Assembly (NCBI GenBank): GCA_015680685.1
Contig: MNCI01015001.1
Location: 324,821-388,820 of the forward strand
Length of the DNA stretch: 64,000 nucleotides
Direction: 5' to 3'
Origin: Gnetum montanum
Taxonomy: Eukaryota; Streptophyta; Gnetopsida; Gnetales; Gnetaceae
The notes beneath the pieces were generated by a model. The model had not been told where the DNA came from. It did no database searches and was given only the letters and a program-made list of their open reading frames with translations. This document shows, in pieces, positions 13,076 through 24,469 of the stretch. Each line of letters opens with the position of its first letter. Position 1 is the stretch's first letter. A program made the translations under genes and the position numbers.

Positions 13076-14050
13076 GTACAAGGCTAGATAGTAGATTAGT
13101 AGTAGTTAGTCTCAATGTGGTATGAAACATAGATGAGGATAAATTAGATACCTTGGAAGCTAGCATGTGCATGAAATCTTTGTGGGTTCTATAGAGCTTC
13201 TAATCCTTTAGGGAGACTTGGATCTAGTTACTTGGGGATACTTCTAGATGAGAATTAGACCTAGTTAGTATAAAAGGAAAGTGGAATTAGGCTCAAGATT
13301 ATAGTTATTAGGTTACCTAGCTAATAAGGTATAGTAGAGGTGATTATAATGGTTCCTAACATGCAATATAGGTTTTAGGAACTTCCTAGTTGGGCCACAG
13401 GACTACTACAAATTTTTTGAGGTTACTTGGTAACATAATCACTAGATACTTCCATTAGAGATCAACTAATGATAAGGATGTTTTAGGGTATTTAACAATG
13501 AGAAGGTTGTAGGAAGGCTAAGAGCCTCTAGAAATATTTGTTAGTGTTAGATTGGTTACCTAGGAGTCTTATGTGATAAGTTTATTCTTTATTAATTTAA
13601 TAGTATGATCTAATGGTTTGTTGTAGATATGATGGTCCACTCTACTCATATCTTGAAAGGGATAACATGGTGGGTCTAACTACTTGGAGAGCATTAACTC
13701 TTCTTGCATGATGATGCATGTAGGTGAAGCTAGTAAAAGTGCTAGAAGTAGGAGGGTAATGTAGTGGATGCAAGATGATGGTTGAAAATTGAAGATGCTA
13801 ATTGTTGAAATCTTTTATGATTTTTTAGTACTTGCACCCATCTTATAAGTTTCAAGTCTAGTTCTTCCATAATAACACCTCGTGATCTCTTCTTTTAGTT
13901 GTAAATAATGAATTTATTGGAGAAGCTTAATGTTTGGGTGTCTTTGCTAGTTTGGGGTCTAAGACAATTAATGATAATATAAGTAATTAAGTAAGGAATA
14001 ATCAAAAGAAAATAACTAAAATAATTAAGCCAAATTTGAGGGTGTATCAC
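13076..14050. repeat. Element B first LTR, right part
   Basis: Continues the LTR interrupted at 3853 and parallels 15330-16553 (CATGTACAAGG..., GGGTGTATCAC at the end). It lacks the 257 bp internal duplication present in the other LTR. Confidence 0.75.
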
Positions 14051-14407
14051 TAATTAGAGGTTCATTAAGTTTTGCAAGTTATGTTTAATGCTCAAAAAAT
14101 GAAGTAGAAAAAAGGGAAGTTGTAGTTAATTTTTTTAATGGTTACAATTGTGATATCAATTTTGGTAATGGCATGGCTAAGAGTGAAGAAAAAATGGAAT
14201 CCTTAAAAAGTAAGAAAAATAACATTTTTATGAATGAAGATATTAACTTGAGGTAGATGCATTATTTTAGTTGGACTAAGAAGATGGGCATAATTCATTA
14301 ACTATACAATTGATATATGATTTTTAGTACTACAGTACATGGTTGACATTGATCTCTATGTGGTTTTCTCATCTTTCAAGCAAAATATTCCTTTTATTAG
14401 TGGAGAA
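14051..14407. other. Short interior of element B
   Basis: 357 bp between the two B LTRs. No ORF, no recognisable primer site of the tRNA-Asp type, and only a purine-rich AGTGGAGAA directly before the second LTR as a possible polypurine tract. B could be a terminal-repeat-only element or a large-LTR derivative moved by another element's proteins. Confidence 0.55.
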
Positions 14408-16553
14408 TGTAACATCCCTAGGATTTTTAGAAAGATTATCATTTTTTGCCTTTTTATTTTCCAATTCAAACATGGCTTAATAGAGGGTCTTATGCTTTTA
14501 ATTTATCTATAACATCTAATATTTTATTATTTTATTACTATTTTAGTACTTTGGCATGAGACATAATAATTGGTATAACCATATTTTGATTTTCTTTTAA
14601 TGATTCTCACTCCTTTATGATGGTGTTTGACATGAGACTTTATAAATGCATGATTATTATCTTTAGTGACATGAGACTTCATTAATAGTTTAACCATGCA
14701 TGAGACTTAGTTATTCATTAATTTGGCTTAAGATCCTACTTACATAATTTTTATTTAATAAGTCTTACCTCCTTGTATTTGTAATTAATATGGTATTTTA
14801 TATTTATTTATATTTTGAATATCATCTTATGATGCTAATCTTTTTGTCTTTGGATAAGAATAATATGGTTGAATGTGGATCCTACTAAAGATTATATTTA
14901 TCTTTATCTTGAATCTATCATATTTAATAAGTCTCAAGTTAGAAATTTCTAGAAGTAATGTACAAGAATGTGCAATTGGACCTTTGTAAGCAACTTATGG
15001 ATTTCTCTTTCAACCATAATTTTTCATTCATGCCTTCTTCTATCTTAATTTTTTTTATGCTTTGTAGTTGGGATCTTAGGAGGATTGTTCATCAATAAAT
15101 AATATCTTGATGGTTCAATAAGGTAGTAGATCTATTCTTTACTTCATATTTCTTCTTAGATCTAATTTTAATGTTTCTTCTCGATGCCCTTTATGAGTCT
15201 TATGATTGCTAGAGTTAACTTAGCTATTAGATCTTGGAGAATTGTGGTTGTTTTTGATGTGGGAAAAGCTACAAAAGATACAAGCAACATCACGTCAATA
15301 ATAAAAAATAGTCTAAATGTGGTATGGGACATGTACAAGGTTGAGTAGGAGATTAGCAGTAGTGAGTCTCAACATGGTATGAGACACAAGTGAGGTTAAG
15401 TTAGGTAACTTGGAAGTTGGCTTGTGCATGTAATCCTTATGAGTTCTAAGAAGCTTTTAATCCTTTAGGGAGACTTAGACCTAGTTACCTGGGGATGCTC
15501 CTGATGAGACTCAAACCTAGTTAGTCTAGGAGAAAAGTAGATTATGCTCATGATTGTAGCTAGCATGATACTTAGCTAATAAGAAGTAGTAGAGGTGATT
15601 GTGATGGTCCCTATTATGCAATCTAGTTTTAGAAAATTCATGCTTGGACCACAAGACTGCAACAAATCTATTAAGGTTACTTGATAGCATAATCACTAGA
15701 TACTAGCATTGGAGACCAACTAATGATAAGGATGCTTTAGGATGTCTAATGAGAAGGATATCTCAAGTAGGACAAGATCCTATAAAAATATTTGTTAGCA
15801 TTAGATTGGTTACCTCAGAGCGTTACATGATAAGTTTGTTATTTATTAATTTAATAGTATGATCTTAATGGCTTATTGCAAATATGTTGGCCCACTCTAG
15901 TTATACCTTGAAAGGGATAACAAGATGAATCTAACTACTTAGAGAGTATTGACTCTTCCTATAGGATGGTGTATGTAGGTGAAGTTGGTACAAGTGTTAA
16001 AAGTAGGAGGGTAATGTATCTGGTGCAACACAATGGCTAAAAATTGAAGAAGCTAATTGTTGGAATTTGTTATGATGTTGTAGTACTTGCACCCATATTA
16101 TAAGGGTTAAGTCAAATTCTTGCAAAATAATACCTCCTAATGATGGCCCACTCTAGTCATGCCTTGAAAGGCATAGGAAGCTATATTTGACTACTTGAGG
16201 AGCATTGACTTTTTTTACATTATGATACATGTAGGTGAAGCTGGTACAAGTGTTGGAAGTAGGAGGGTAACATAGTTAATGTAATAGAATGGTTGAAGAT
16301 TGAAGAAAATAATTACTCAAATTTCCTATGATATTGTAGTACTTGCATCTTATAAGTGTTAAATTTGATTCTCCCATAATAACACCTCCTTATTCATTTA
16401 TTTTTGTTGTAAATGTTGAAATGATTGAAGGAGCTTAATGATCATATATATTTGATGGTTCAAGTTCTATGAAAACTAATAGTAGGAAAAGAAATTAAGG
16501 GATAATCAAAGAAAATTAATTAAAAGAATTAAGCCAAATTTTGCAGTATGACA
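14408..16553. repeat. Element B second LTR with internal tandem duplication
   Basis: Starts TGTAACATCCC. Parallels the first LTR, with an extra tandem copy of about 257 bp: 15886-16142 and 16143-16398 both begin G-TGGCCCACTCTAG and end near ATAATACCTCC. It contains the uninterrupted target site into which A inserted in the other LTR (near 15325). Confidence 0.75.
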
Positions 16554-17090
16554 GTGTCTTACTTTCAAGTGTCTCATTAACTTATTGAATGTAGCACCTA
16601 TAAATTTATTACTATTATAAAATATAAGTATCCTTGGCATACCAAACCTATTTATCAACAATTATTGAAAAACCCTAACCACTATTTTTATGGTACAATC
16701 TATTACTACTATGAGCTCTACCCATTTTGTGTAATAGTCTACAACAATGATGATGTAGACCTTTCTATTAATCATGGGTGTGATGAAATCTATGATATCA
16801 ATTCCTCATAAGTGAAATAATTCCCATGATTAGATCCATTGTTGTGAATCTTTTTAGCCTTAAAATCATCCCACCATCATGTTAGCATCATTTACAGGGG
16901 TTTGTATTATTGAGAAAAAGTATCATCCCATGAGGATTTTTACGACCATTCTACTTATTACATAGTAACCTTCATATGGTCCTTTGTGAGCATCTTAGAG
17001 AATTCTAAAGTGCACTTTATCTAGAACACACTATCACACCACGAAATCTATGAAAATTTTATAAATATCACTCTCTATTTCCATGCAGTG
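16554..17090 (-). pseudogene. Integrase N-terminal and core part, element C
   Basis: Minus-strand translation gives a degenerate zinc-binding stretch with AHKGPYEGYY, then the core motif VYIIIVVDYYTKWVEL near 16690-16750 containing the first catalytic Asp, then FGMPRIL (RFGVPR block), FIGATFNKLM and KVRH at the boundary with B. The second core Asp is replaced (FYNSN where F-SDNG is usual). The gene continues at 2957. Stop codons are frequent, several being CAG/CAA to TAG/TAA changes. Confidence 0.8.
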
Positions 17091-17099
17091 CTTAACTTG

Positions 17100-18620
17100 G
17101 TACAGGAACTATTACTTCCTATGCCTATCCCACTTAGTAGGAACTTTCTGTTTAAGCAAATAATTGTGATAGTTTTTATACCATACATGATTGTATCAGA
17201 TGTCGTCATTCTTACCTTTTTAAATTATAGTTCAATGAAAATTATTCATATAGTGGCTGTTCATTAGCCTTGTTATCCCATTGTAACTAAGATAAGTAAT
17301 CATCTATAACATTCCTGGTCTCCTTTCTACCTAGCATTATGATATCAAACTCCTACAAAATGGCTAGTCATCATATGATACAAGAGATAACCATTGGATT
17401 ATTCATCAAGAATTATATTACACCATGATTAGTGTGTACAAAAACTAGGAACCCAAGCACATAATGCCTAAATTTCCCTAAGACATATATAATAGACATT
17501 AGTTCCTTTTCTATGATGGTATAGTTCAACTGTGTACCTATAATACTTCTACTTGAACACTGAATGTAGTATGAACATTTTTTTATCCAATTATATAAGC
17601 ATTACTTCTAAGGTAAATTTGGATGAATAGATTAGACCAATCATAAGCTTGTAAAATTAGAGTCTCTACAAGATTCTATTTTAAGATTTTGAATGTATAA
17701 TCACATTTCCTAGTCCATTCAAATGGTACATCCATCTTCATCAACTTCACTTGTGGCTTGGTAATTTAGAAGAAGGTCTCAATGAATCTATGATAGTAGC
17801 CTTGTGTTCAAGGAAGGATTTGACTTATTTTGCTATTTGTGGCTTTTGTATAATTCCTTCAATTACACTTATGCTTTTTAGATCTATCTCTATTACTTTT
17901 TCTTTATATCCAATGTCCTAGCATAATTTTCTCTTGGACCATTAGATGGTTTTTTACCTATTAAGGTTAACATTGGTCTCAAAAAATTACATTAATACCT
18001 ATTTAAAATATTTTAGTACCTTTTCTAAATCAAAACCATAGGTGGATAAGTCATCCATAAATACTTCCACATCATTGGCAATCTATTGTTGGAAGAAACT
18101 AACAACAATGCATTGAAATGTTGCTAGAGTATTACATAGGCCAAACCACATATTCTTGTATAAAAAAGTTCCCCATGAACTTGTAAATATGATTTTGGTT
18201 TATCTTCTAGGGCTATTTGGATTTTATTATGGTTACTATAGCTATTCAGAAGCTTTAATACTTGTAACTTACAATAATGTCCAATACTTAATCTACACAT
18301 GAAAATGAAGAATGATCTATGAAAGTTACCATGTTTAATAGCTTAAATTTAATGCAAATGCTTCATTTTCCATCATTCTTTAATACAATGATGAGTAGGA
18401 CTACCCACTCACGATTCGCTATAAGGTAGATAAACCTAGCTTTCATAAGCTTTTCTACCTCCTTTTTGATAACTTGCTTCAATTTGTGTTTTATTCTCCA
18501 TTGTGGCTATCTTGTAGGCTTAATGATTAAAGTTATGTTAATTCTATGCTAGAATATGTATGGATTAATCTTTTTTATTTTGGCATATGTCCAAGTAAAG
18601 AATCTTAACCATTTTTTTTA
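17100..18620 (-). pseudogene. Reverse transcriptase-RNase H, element C
   Basis: The only RT in the window. The N-terminal block IKKEVEKLMKARFIY is followed by EWVV (18360-18480), then a QCIVVSFFQQ-like helix and the catalytic box VEVFMDDLSTYGFD (near 18040-18085). The F-M-D-D box with S-YG after it is typical of Athila/Tat gypsy elements. RNase H follows (about 17250-17600), with SKTFTL/YTVELYHHRKGT where family members have NY-TTEKELLA, and a chromatin-side tail reading RNVIDDYLSQL. Many stops; certainly inactive, but this marks C as descended from an autonomous element. Confidence 0.8.
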
Positions 18621-18783
18621 TTAACATTAGTAACTTTTGCTTTTGTTTTCTTGTGAGCTAGGCAGTCATAAATACTAGTTTACCTATCTTTAGAAATACA
18701 TGCTTCAATAAATTCTATGCTAGAATATGTATGGATCAATCCATATTATTTCATCATATGATCAAGCAAAATTTATTGACCGT
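18541..18783 (-). repeat. Tandem duplication within C RT N-terminus
   Basis: Sequences at 18541-18612 and 18713-18783 share an opening ATTCTATGCTAGAATATG and roughly 70 bp overall, offset by 172 bp. The duplication lies between protease and RT in C and disrupts the linker. Confidence 0.6.
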
Positions 18784-18890
18784 TGATTTACATTTTTTGC
18801 AAAATCAAGTTAATTATAGAACTTGAATCCAGTAGAGATTTGTAAGAAGAATTTCTTATGATCTTTAAGTAAATTATGGGACTTTCCAAT
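18780..18890 (-). pseudogene. Protease fragment, element C
   Basis: Minus-strand translation gives SLLDSSSIINLILQKM, clearly related to the ALLDSGSGINLISQEM active-site region of F. The D-S-G triad is D-S-S here. The normal downstream half of the protease is not seen before RT begins. Confidence 0.65.
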
Positions 18891-18999
18891 TTATTATTAT
18901 TTTAAAAATAATTTCTAATTTTATCTAGCTAGTAAAAACATGGGATGACATAATAGTTTATAAATTAAAAAAAAAATTGGTTTGATGGCTGCTTAGATG

Positions 19000-19655
19000 A
19001 CATTTGGAAGGTTATCGATATGAGGTAGATAGCCATAGATGCCTGGGTAGATCTAGATGGACTAGAAGATATGAAGAATGGACACTTCCAAAATTTACAC
19101 TCAAAACTACTTGATTTATCACCTATATGGATATTTACATCTCTTCTAGCATTTCATTGTTGTGGCTATGGAAAGAATTTCACGTTGCATAGGTGGAGCT
19201 AGTGATAATGAGCTGGGAGCATGTGGGTGAGAGTATTGGTGAGGATGAAAAGTATAATAACAAAATTTAATCCTTGGTATAATAGGTTTATGATACTTAG
19301 AATAATAGTAGTGGTAAGTAGAGGAGAAAGTGGTAGAGCCACTTAGAGACATAGGTTGTTGGACATAATAACTCTAAGGGTTAAGTTGCCTATATGAATA
19401 TTATTGTCTTGGTTGTGGGCAACTATGAATTTTTCCACTACTAATAATACTTTTGAGATTAAGGTGGAGCCCACTTATATAGTACTATTATTGGTGATAT
19501 GACTAAGTATAATTATCTTGAGAATAATCAATAACCAAGGTGTGTACCTTTTAATAAACTTTCAGTTTAAGGCATAAAGTCTAGATCGCTAAAGATGTGA
19601 CGTTATAGGGAAGTAATCCTTAGAATGGTCATATTGGAAATATCTCATTCATTAT
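19000..19655 (-). pseudogene. gag C-terminal region, element C (left of D)
   Basis: Homologous on the minus strand to F 38600-39130, including the zinc-knuckle segment at about 19600-19655 (rightmost bases align with the CX2CX3HX4C coding region of F). The P/Q/Y-rich gag C-terminus fills 19150-19550. The frame is destroyed. Interrupted at 19655 by D and continued at 28287. Confidence 0.65.
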
Positions 19656-20466
19656 TGATGGGACACGATATTGCGTCCACCACGATATTGCATCCCCCAT
19701 GATATTGCATACGCGATATCGCAATCTGCCGTAATGTCTATAAATAAGAAGCGGCTCTCCCTTGTTCATCATTAGGAGTTAGAAGTAGCGAAACTCTGGC
19801 AGTTTGATCCCTCCAGAGTTAGGTTATTTTTCCATGTCTACCCGCAGTGTGGTGAATGTAATTGTATGACATTCTTTATTCGAGTGTGATGTAGTTGGAC
19901 ACGCACATGACCGAAAATAAAAATTGAGATTACTTCATCATTGCAGCATTCAGTTTGTTATTTGTTTATTTATTTATTGTTATTTACTACTTTCTCTCTC
20001 ACCCTTAAACTCCTAGAACGTGGAACGAGTATGACTTGATTACGAGCATTTAAGTGTGATTACTTGGTATCCCAGTGGTGTACCTAGGAACTATGCTTGG
20101 TAATCCTAGTGGTAGTCGTGCACGAAGTCCAAGATGTGTACGGTTGATCAAGGAATCGATTGCTCGTCGCACTTAGGCTAGATTAGATTCTCTTACCCTT
20201 TCCTCCTAGCTTAGCTTTAGCTTAGATAATATTACTTTTCACTACCTTTAGGAGTAGCATTAGATTAGGAACACATCATATACCTCACCCTGGACTAAAC
20301 CATACGTGACAAAGATAATACTAGTCCAGGTGGGAAGACAATGAACTGCGACCTAAGGCTAACTATCTAGGTGCCACAACTAGTCCATTTGTGGAGTTTG
20401 ACTAGATCAAGCATGAGAACGCTCGTATTCGTATGGTTGAGTGTAGGGGTATCTCGCCACTCATCA
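19656..20466 (+). repeat. Element D 5' LTR
   Basis: 811 bp from TGATGGGACACG to CTCATCA. U3 is very short: GATATT/GATATC motifs at 19667-19722, TATA box TATAAATA at 19739-19746, then about 720 bp of R-U5. An AATAAA lies at 19917-19922. Confidence 0.92.
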
Positions 20467-20467
20467 T

Positions 20468-20485
20468 TGGCGCCATTGCTGGGGA
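20468..20485 (+). other. Primer binding site of D (tRNA-Asp)
   Basis: TGGCGCCATTGCTGGGGA, one base after the LTR. It matches 16 of 18 bases of the complement of the plant tRNA-Asp 3' end; both mismatches are transitions. Confidence 0.9.
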
Positions 20486-20597
20486 TGGTGCTAGTTATCT
20501 AGATTAGTTATATCATACAAGGTCACTGTAAAGAACTTAATGATATATCTCTTAAAAAGAAGTAATTATAAAAAGTCACATAAATTCACACACAACA

Positions 20598-22526
20598 ATG
20601 CCTCTCCTACAAGATGATAATAACGCCACACTTAGTGAGGAAGTTCATTGGAAAACCAACGAACTATATAACGATGAAGGTTGGAGTATACAACCTGAAG
20701 TGGGAGTTTCTTATAAACATGAACAAAAGCAACGTCATCCCAACACATGAAGGCATAACGTACCCGATGATGAACCCCCACTAGCTACTACAAGCTTAAT
20801 GCAAATAAAAGAGGCTATTCGAATCCCACGTAGGCATCGTAAAGAGAGCCGTCTACCCAGGCTCGATTTAAAAAACTTTCCTAAATTTTCAGGAGGCTAT
20901 GACTTAGATCCGTATCAACACTTACTAACCTTCTACGATACCTGCACATGGAATAACATTGATAATGGGTGGAAAAAACTTAAGTTCTTTTCTATGATAC
21001 TCGTTGACCAAGCAAAAGTATGGTATCGATCATTAAAACCAAATTCAATATGACGCTAGTCAACAATGGTAGAAGTCTTTAATGAAAAATATCAAACCTA
21101 CGCAAGAGTGTCAGCCTTGAGAAAAAAAATCCAAGGATGGAAACAAGCAAAACATGAACCCTTGGACATGGCCTTAGAAAGATATTATGTACTATTAAAC
21201 AACTGTCCAGGCCATGTGTTTTTCGAGGAAAGGCTAATGTACCACATCATTGATGGGCTAAGTAATGAAACAAGAGAGACCATAGGAATGTATGCCTGAG
21301 GTCCATGATCAAATGGGAGAATTGACCAAATGGGAGAGTGTTGAAAAACATCAATGGGACCAACAGCTCAACTTAACAAGGGTCCATGATCATAAAAAGG
21401 AGAAATCAACTAATCTCAAGGTGGAAACATCATCTTTTCCAATACAAAAAACATTAGAAGAAGCCGAGGCAAAGATCAATAATATGTTGGAATGGATGAA
21501 TCAAAAGTGTGGAGAATATATCCACAACATTGAAGATAGAGTTTTGACAACCCAAGAAGCAAGACGAAATAGTAGACAGTCGGAAAGAAGGGATAAGGAA
21601 AATAAGAGCTCAACTGCCAATCATACGTATGAATGTAACATATGCCTATATGATCACCCCAAGGGTCAATGCCCAATATTGTTATATCTATATGAGCATT
21701 GGGGAAACACATTACATCCAGAGTTCATACAGAGATACTATGTTCGACCATAGTGGCAACAATCCCAGTCATGGGGAAGACCACCCTTAGATTGGAGGCA
21801 CCCTTCATATTTTCTGAACTCAAACGCTTATCACGTTCAACATCTTGTTTCTCCATTTGGGCCAACATACTCTATCTCATCACAATACTACTCTCCACAA
21901 TACTATCAACCCATACCTCCAACACAATCGCCACCTTGTGCATCTTATACTCTCCTAATTTTCAACATTCTCATCCTTTCCCTCCTTATGCAATGCCACC
22001 AACTATTCCTAATGTGTTTGTGCCACAGCAAAAACCCACGAACAATACTTGTGCTACTACTACTAACAGCAGTGAAGAGCCTCATCAACATCAAAAGTGT
22101 CCTTTCTTTAGACATGGCTGTAAGAAGGGACAATGCAATACTGAGACCAGTGCATCTTCCAACTCAGCACAAGTCCCACACTGTGGTGCACCCTTACCTT
22201 TGAACCCAATGCCTCATGTAACTTCATCAGGATCACCAACTCACACTCCAACAACAATGAGGCCCAATGAACACAACCATGGGAGGCATCATTCCAATCC
22301 TTGCATACCATCTAATGGTCCCAAACATCATAGTGGGTTAACTCGTTATCTGGGAACTACATCATATAAAGTGCCCCACTATGCTTATTCTAATCAAGTG
22401 TGTGAACCCCAATGGGGTAAGTATGGACCCACTCCACTATTTTTAACATGCAAGGATCCTTATCTTCCATTTATTAATCCTTGCCATGCTCAACTGTTTA
22501 GTTATGGGGGATATCCCCCATTCTAA
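20598..22526 (+). pseudogene. gag of element D
   Basis: ATG at 20598; the same frame carries 20799-21299 and 21699-22526 with a few stops, while 21292-21753 and the next ~200 bp read in the +1 frame, implying two compensating shifts. The capsid-like retrotransposon gag domain is at about 20870-21299 (LPRLDLKNFPKFSGG, VWYRSLKP, KKIQGWKQ, RYYVLLNN, DGLSNETRETIG). A zinc knuckle CNICLYDHPKGQC is at 21630-21671. A P/Q/H/Y-rich C-terminus ends S-Y-G-G-Y-P-P-F, TAA. It lacks the roughly 120-residue N-terminal domain (FTFIFHQD) seen in A, F and I, and has no protease. Gag would package the element's RNA. Confidence 0.88.
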
Positions 22527-23900
22527 ATAACAAGTAGGATTAATAAATATTTTTTTTTCATTTTCTTTAATTTTTTAATTTTTTTTCTAGTTTTTCATTT
22601 TTCAACTTTTTTTTATCTTTTTATCTTTTTATCTTTTTTTGTTTTTGTCCTTGTACGTTTTTGTAAGTAATCTCATCTATGAATAAAACACTCATGTGGA
22701 TCATTGGTTGAGGTGTGTTCTATGTTATTAAGTCACAAGTGATCAATTATTTTGATAGTGAGCCCATTACACCCACTCTTCCATTCTACAAATAAAGAGG
22801 TTTTGTTCGAGGGTACAATGATATTCTTGACATTTTGAAAACTTAAAATCAATTTTGTGTTTATTGTACCAAGAGGAAATGATTAGGGTGTGATTTGTGG
22901 ATTCTCTTTGGTGACTTCTATGGGAGTTATCATGCAACGTGGTTGTACTAAGATCCTTGTAGATCTAATGAAAAATGGGAGTAAGATTTATCCAAAGGGC
23001 ACTAAAAAATAAAATGTTGTTCTAGGGGGTTTGATTGGAAAGACATGCACCCACGCCTGATGGTTGGTGGCTTCTTTAAATTCAGTTTCACAAAAAAAAA
23101 GAGAGAAAAAGAAAAGAAAAAAAACAAAGTGTCATAAAACAAAAATTACTCCTCCCTTGAACTAAACACCAAGTGATCATACACCTTGTTGTTATGGTAC
23201 TCCCATAGTTGTTCATCATGGGATGAAACAATGCGATGTCACTGATTAGAAGGATGGACTTGGTCCTGATCTTGGAACGATGGTTTGATAACACCTTAAT
23301 CATGCTTTACACGCAGGATTCGTTGTGCCCTGGTTCAGCTACCTCATATCCCAATCTCTACGATCCCTTTCTACACTTCGTCTCATCTCACTGTTCGTGT
23401 AATTGTAGCTCGTGTCCCGTGTAACATAGAATTTTCATTTTCATTGGTGATAATCACATGTGTGTGTTTTGTGGAGTTAGTGCGGATTACATCTAACCCT
23501 TCTAGTTCCCACAGACACTTTAAGTATGGTTACACAAGGGCATCATAGGTTGAAACCTACTTTGGGGAGGACCCACTTGTGTAATTTTTTGTAATTTTCA
23601 CTAATTCTCTCCCTGAAGCACACAATTTCTTACCCTCAGCTTAATTTTCCATTTGATTTTCTTTCCTTCCTAGTATCCCTCTCAATTTTAACATTCCAAT
23701 GTACCATTACATTCCCTTTTTTCGTAACCACCAAATTTTTATTGCTTAAGTTCACATCATTTTCCTTAAGAGTGCCACTCAAATCAATGATATTACCCTA
23801 GAACATCTTCATACTTGCCAATGTCCTTCATTTCCAACATGAATTTCAAGAAAAATCTTTAACAATCATTAAAAATTTGGTATTTCTCATGTGTCTCACA
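22527..23900 (+). other. Non-coding module between gag and ORF2 unit of D
   Basis: A T-rich tract (22545-22650) and AATAAA at 22682 come first, then about 1.2 kb that is colinear with A, E, F and I but has no conserved ORF. The segment near 23510-23590 (ACTTTGGGGAGGACCCAC) is one of the best conserved words across the five elements. Confidence 0.65.
22682..22687 (+). terminator. Possible internal poly(A) signal after gag (D)
   Basis: AATAAA directly after a T-rich tract and 156 bp past the gag stop, in the same place as in A and E. It could end a gag-only transcript before the ORF2 unit. Confidence 0.4.
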
Positions 23901-23904
23901 TCAC

Positions 23905-24000
23905 TAGGGATGAGATATTGCATATGCGATATCACATCCCATGTGATATCGTGTACGCGATGTCTCGTATGCAATATCGCATCCTATTTTCCTATAAATA
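23905..24000 (+). promoter_or_regulatory. Internal promoter-like copy of LTR U3, upstream of D ORF2
   Basis: Successive GATATT/GATATC/GATGTC/AATATC palindromes (23912-23981) are followed by TATAAATA at 23993-24000, the same arrangement and TATA sequence as the D LTRs (19667-19746, 27436-27567). Downstream sequence is conserved with E. This implies a separate promoter for ORF2 about 470 bp before its start codon. Confidence 0.6.
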
Positions 24001-24402
24001 GGAACTCGCACCGCAACACTTAGCATCATTTTGCCATTCATGTGGGGGGAGTTGTTGAAATTTTTCTTTACAACTTGCGACTGAGTGACCCTTGCTTTTT
24101 CACTCATATCTCATTCACTGGTGCTCCAATTTTAATTCCATTTGAACCTGCTTGAACCCGGAGTGTTCAGTTTAGTCATGGGGGAGAGACTCTTGCCGAA
24201 AGTGCCAAACGTTTTTTGAAATTTATCATCGCCCAAAGGTCATCAATTAGGGTAATTAACTTAAAACTTAGAATAATTGTGCCAAAAATCATATGACTTT
24301 AGGTACACTGGGAGATTAAAATGGAAACCACCTAAGTCACAAGACCCATTATTACAATTTTCGGGCATGATCACACGTTATAACATAAGATCTTTAATTA
24401 AG

Positions 24403-24468
24403 GTAAGTAGTAAGGTATAACTTGATTTCCAAAACAACCTTACTAATGCTTGATCCGTGTGATTGCAG
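24403..24468 (+). other. Probable 5'-UTR intron of D ORF2
   Basis: Donor AAG|GTAAGT at 24403, branch-like TTACTAAT near 24450, acceptor GATTGCAG ending at 24468, then A-ATG. E keeps ACCTTACTAATGG and GTGTGATTGCAG at the same place; A keeps GTAAGTAT and ACCTTAATGCT. A second possible donor (AAG|GTATAA) at 24415 is also shared with E. The predicted intron is 54-66 nt, short for a plant, so the exact donor is uncertain. Confidence 0.5.
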
Positions 24469-24469
24469 A

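Larger units (their letters stand above)
2958..16553. mobile_element. Element B: long-LTR, gene-free retrotransposon inserted in C
   Basis: Two copies of a roughly 1.9-2.1 kb LTR flank a 357 bp interior. LTR ends read TGAAACATC/TGTAACATC at the left and GTGTATCAC/GTATGACA at the right, resembling the TGTAAC...GTTACA inverted ends common in chromovirus-type gypsy LTRs (family assignment is inference). The first LTR is itself split by element A. The interior has no Gag or Pol frame. B interrupts C's integrase: the protein reads ...KVRH at 16554 and resumes ...KLTTPYH at 2957. No clear 5 bp target duplication is seen. After subtracting A and its repeat, B is about 4.4 kb. Confidence 0.75.

Noticed and set aside
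19917-19922. AATAAA in the LTR as the sole poly(A) signal
   Set aside because: Probable but not exclusive; AATAAA is common in AT-rich sequence, so I did not list each LTR copy as a separate feature.
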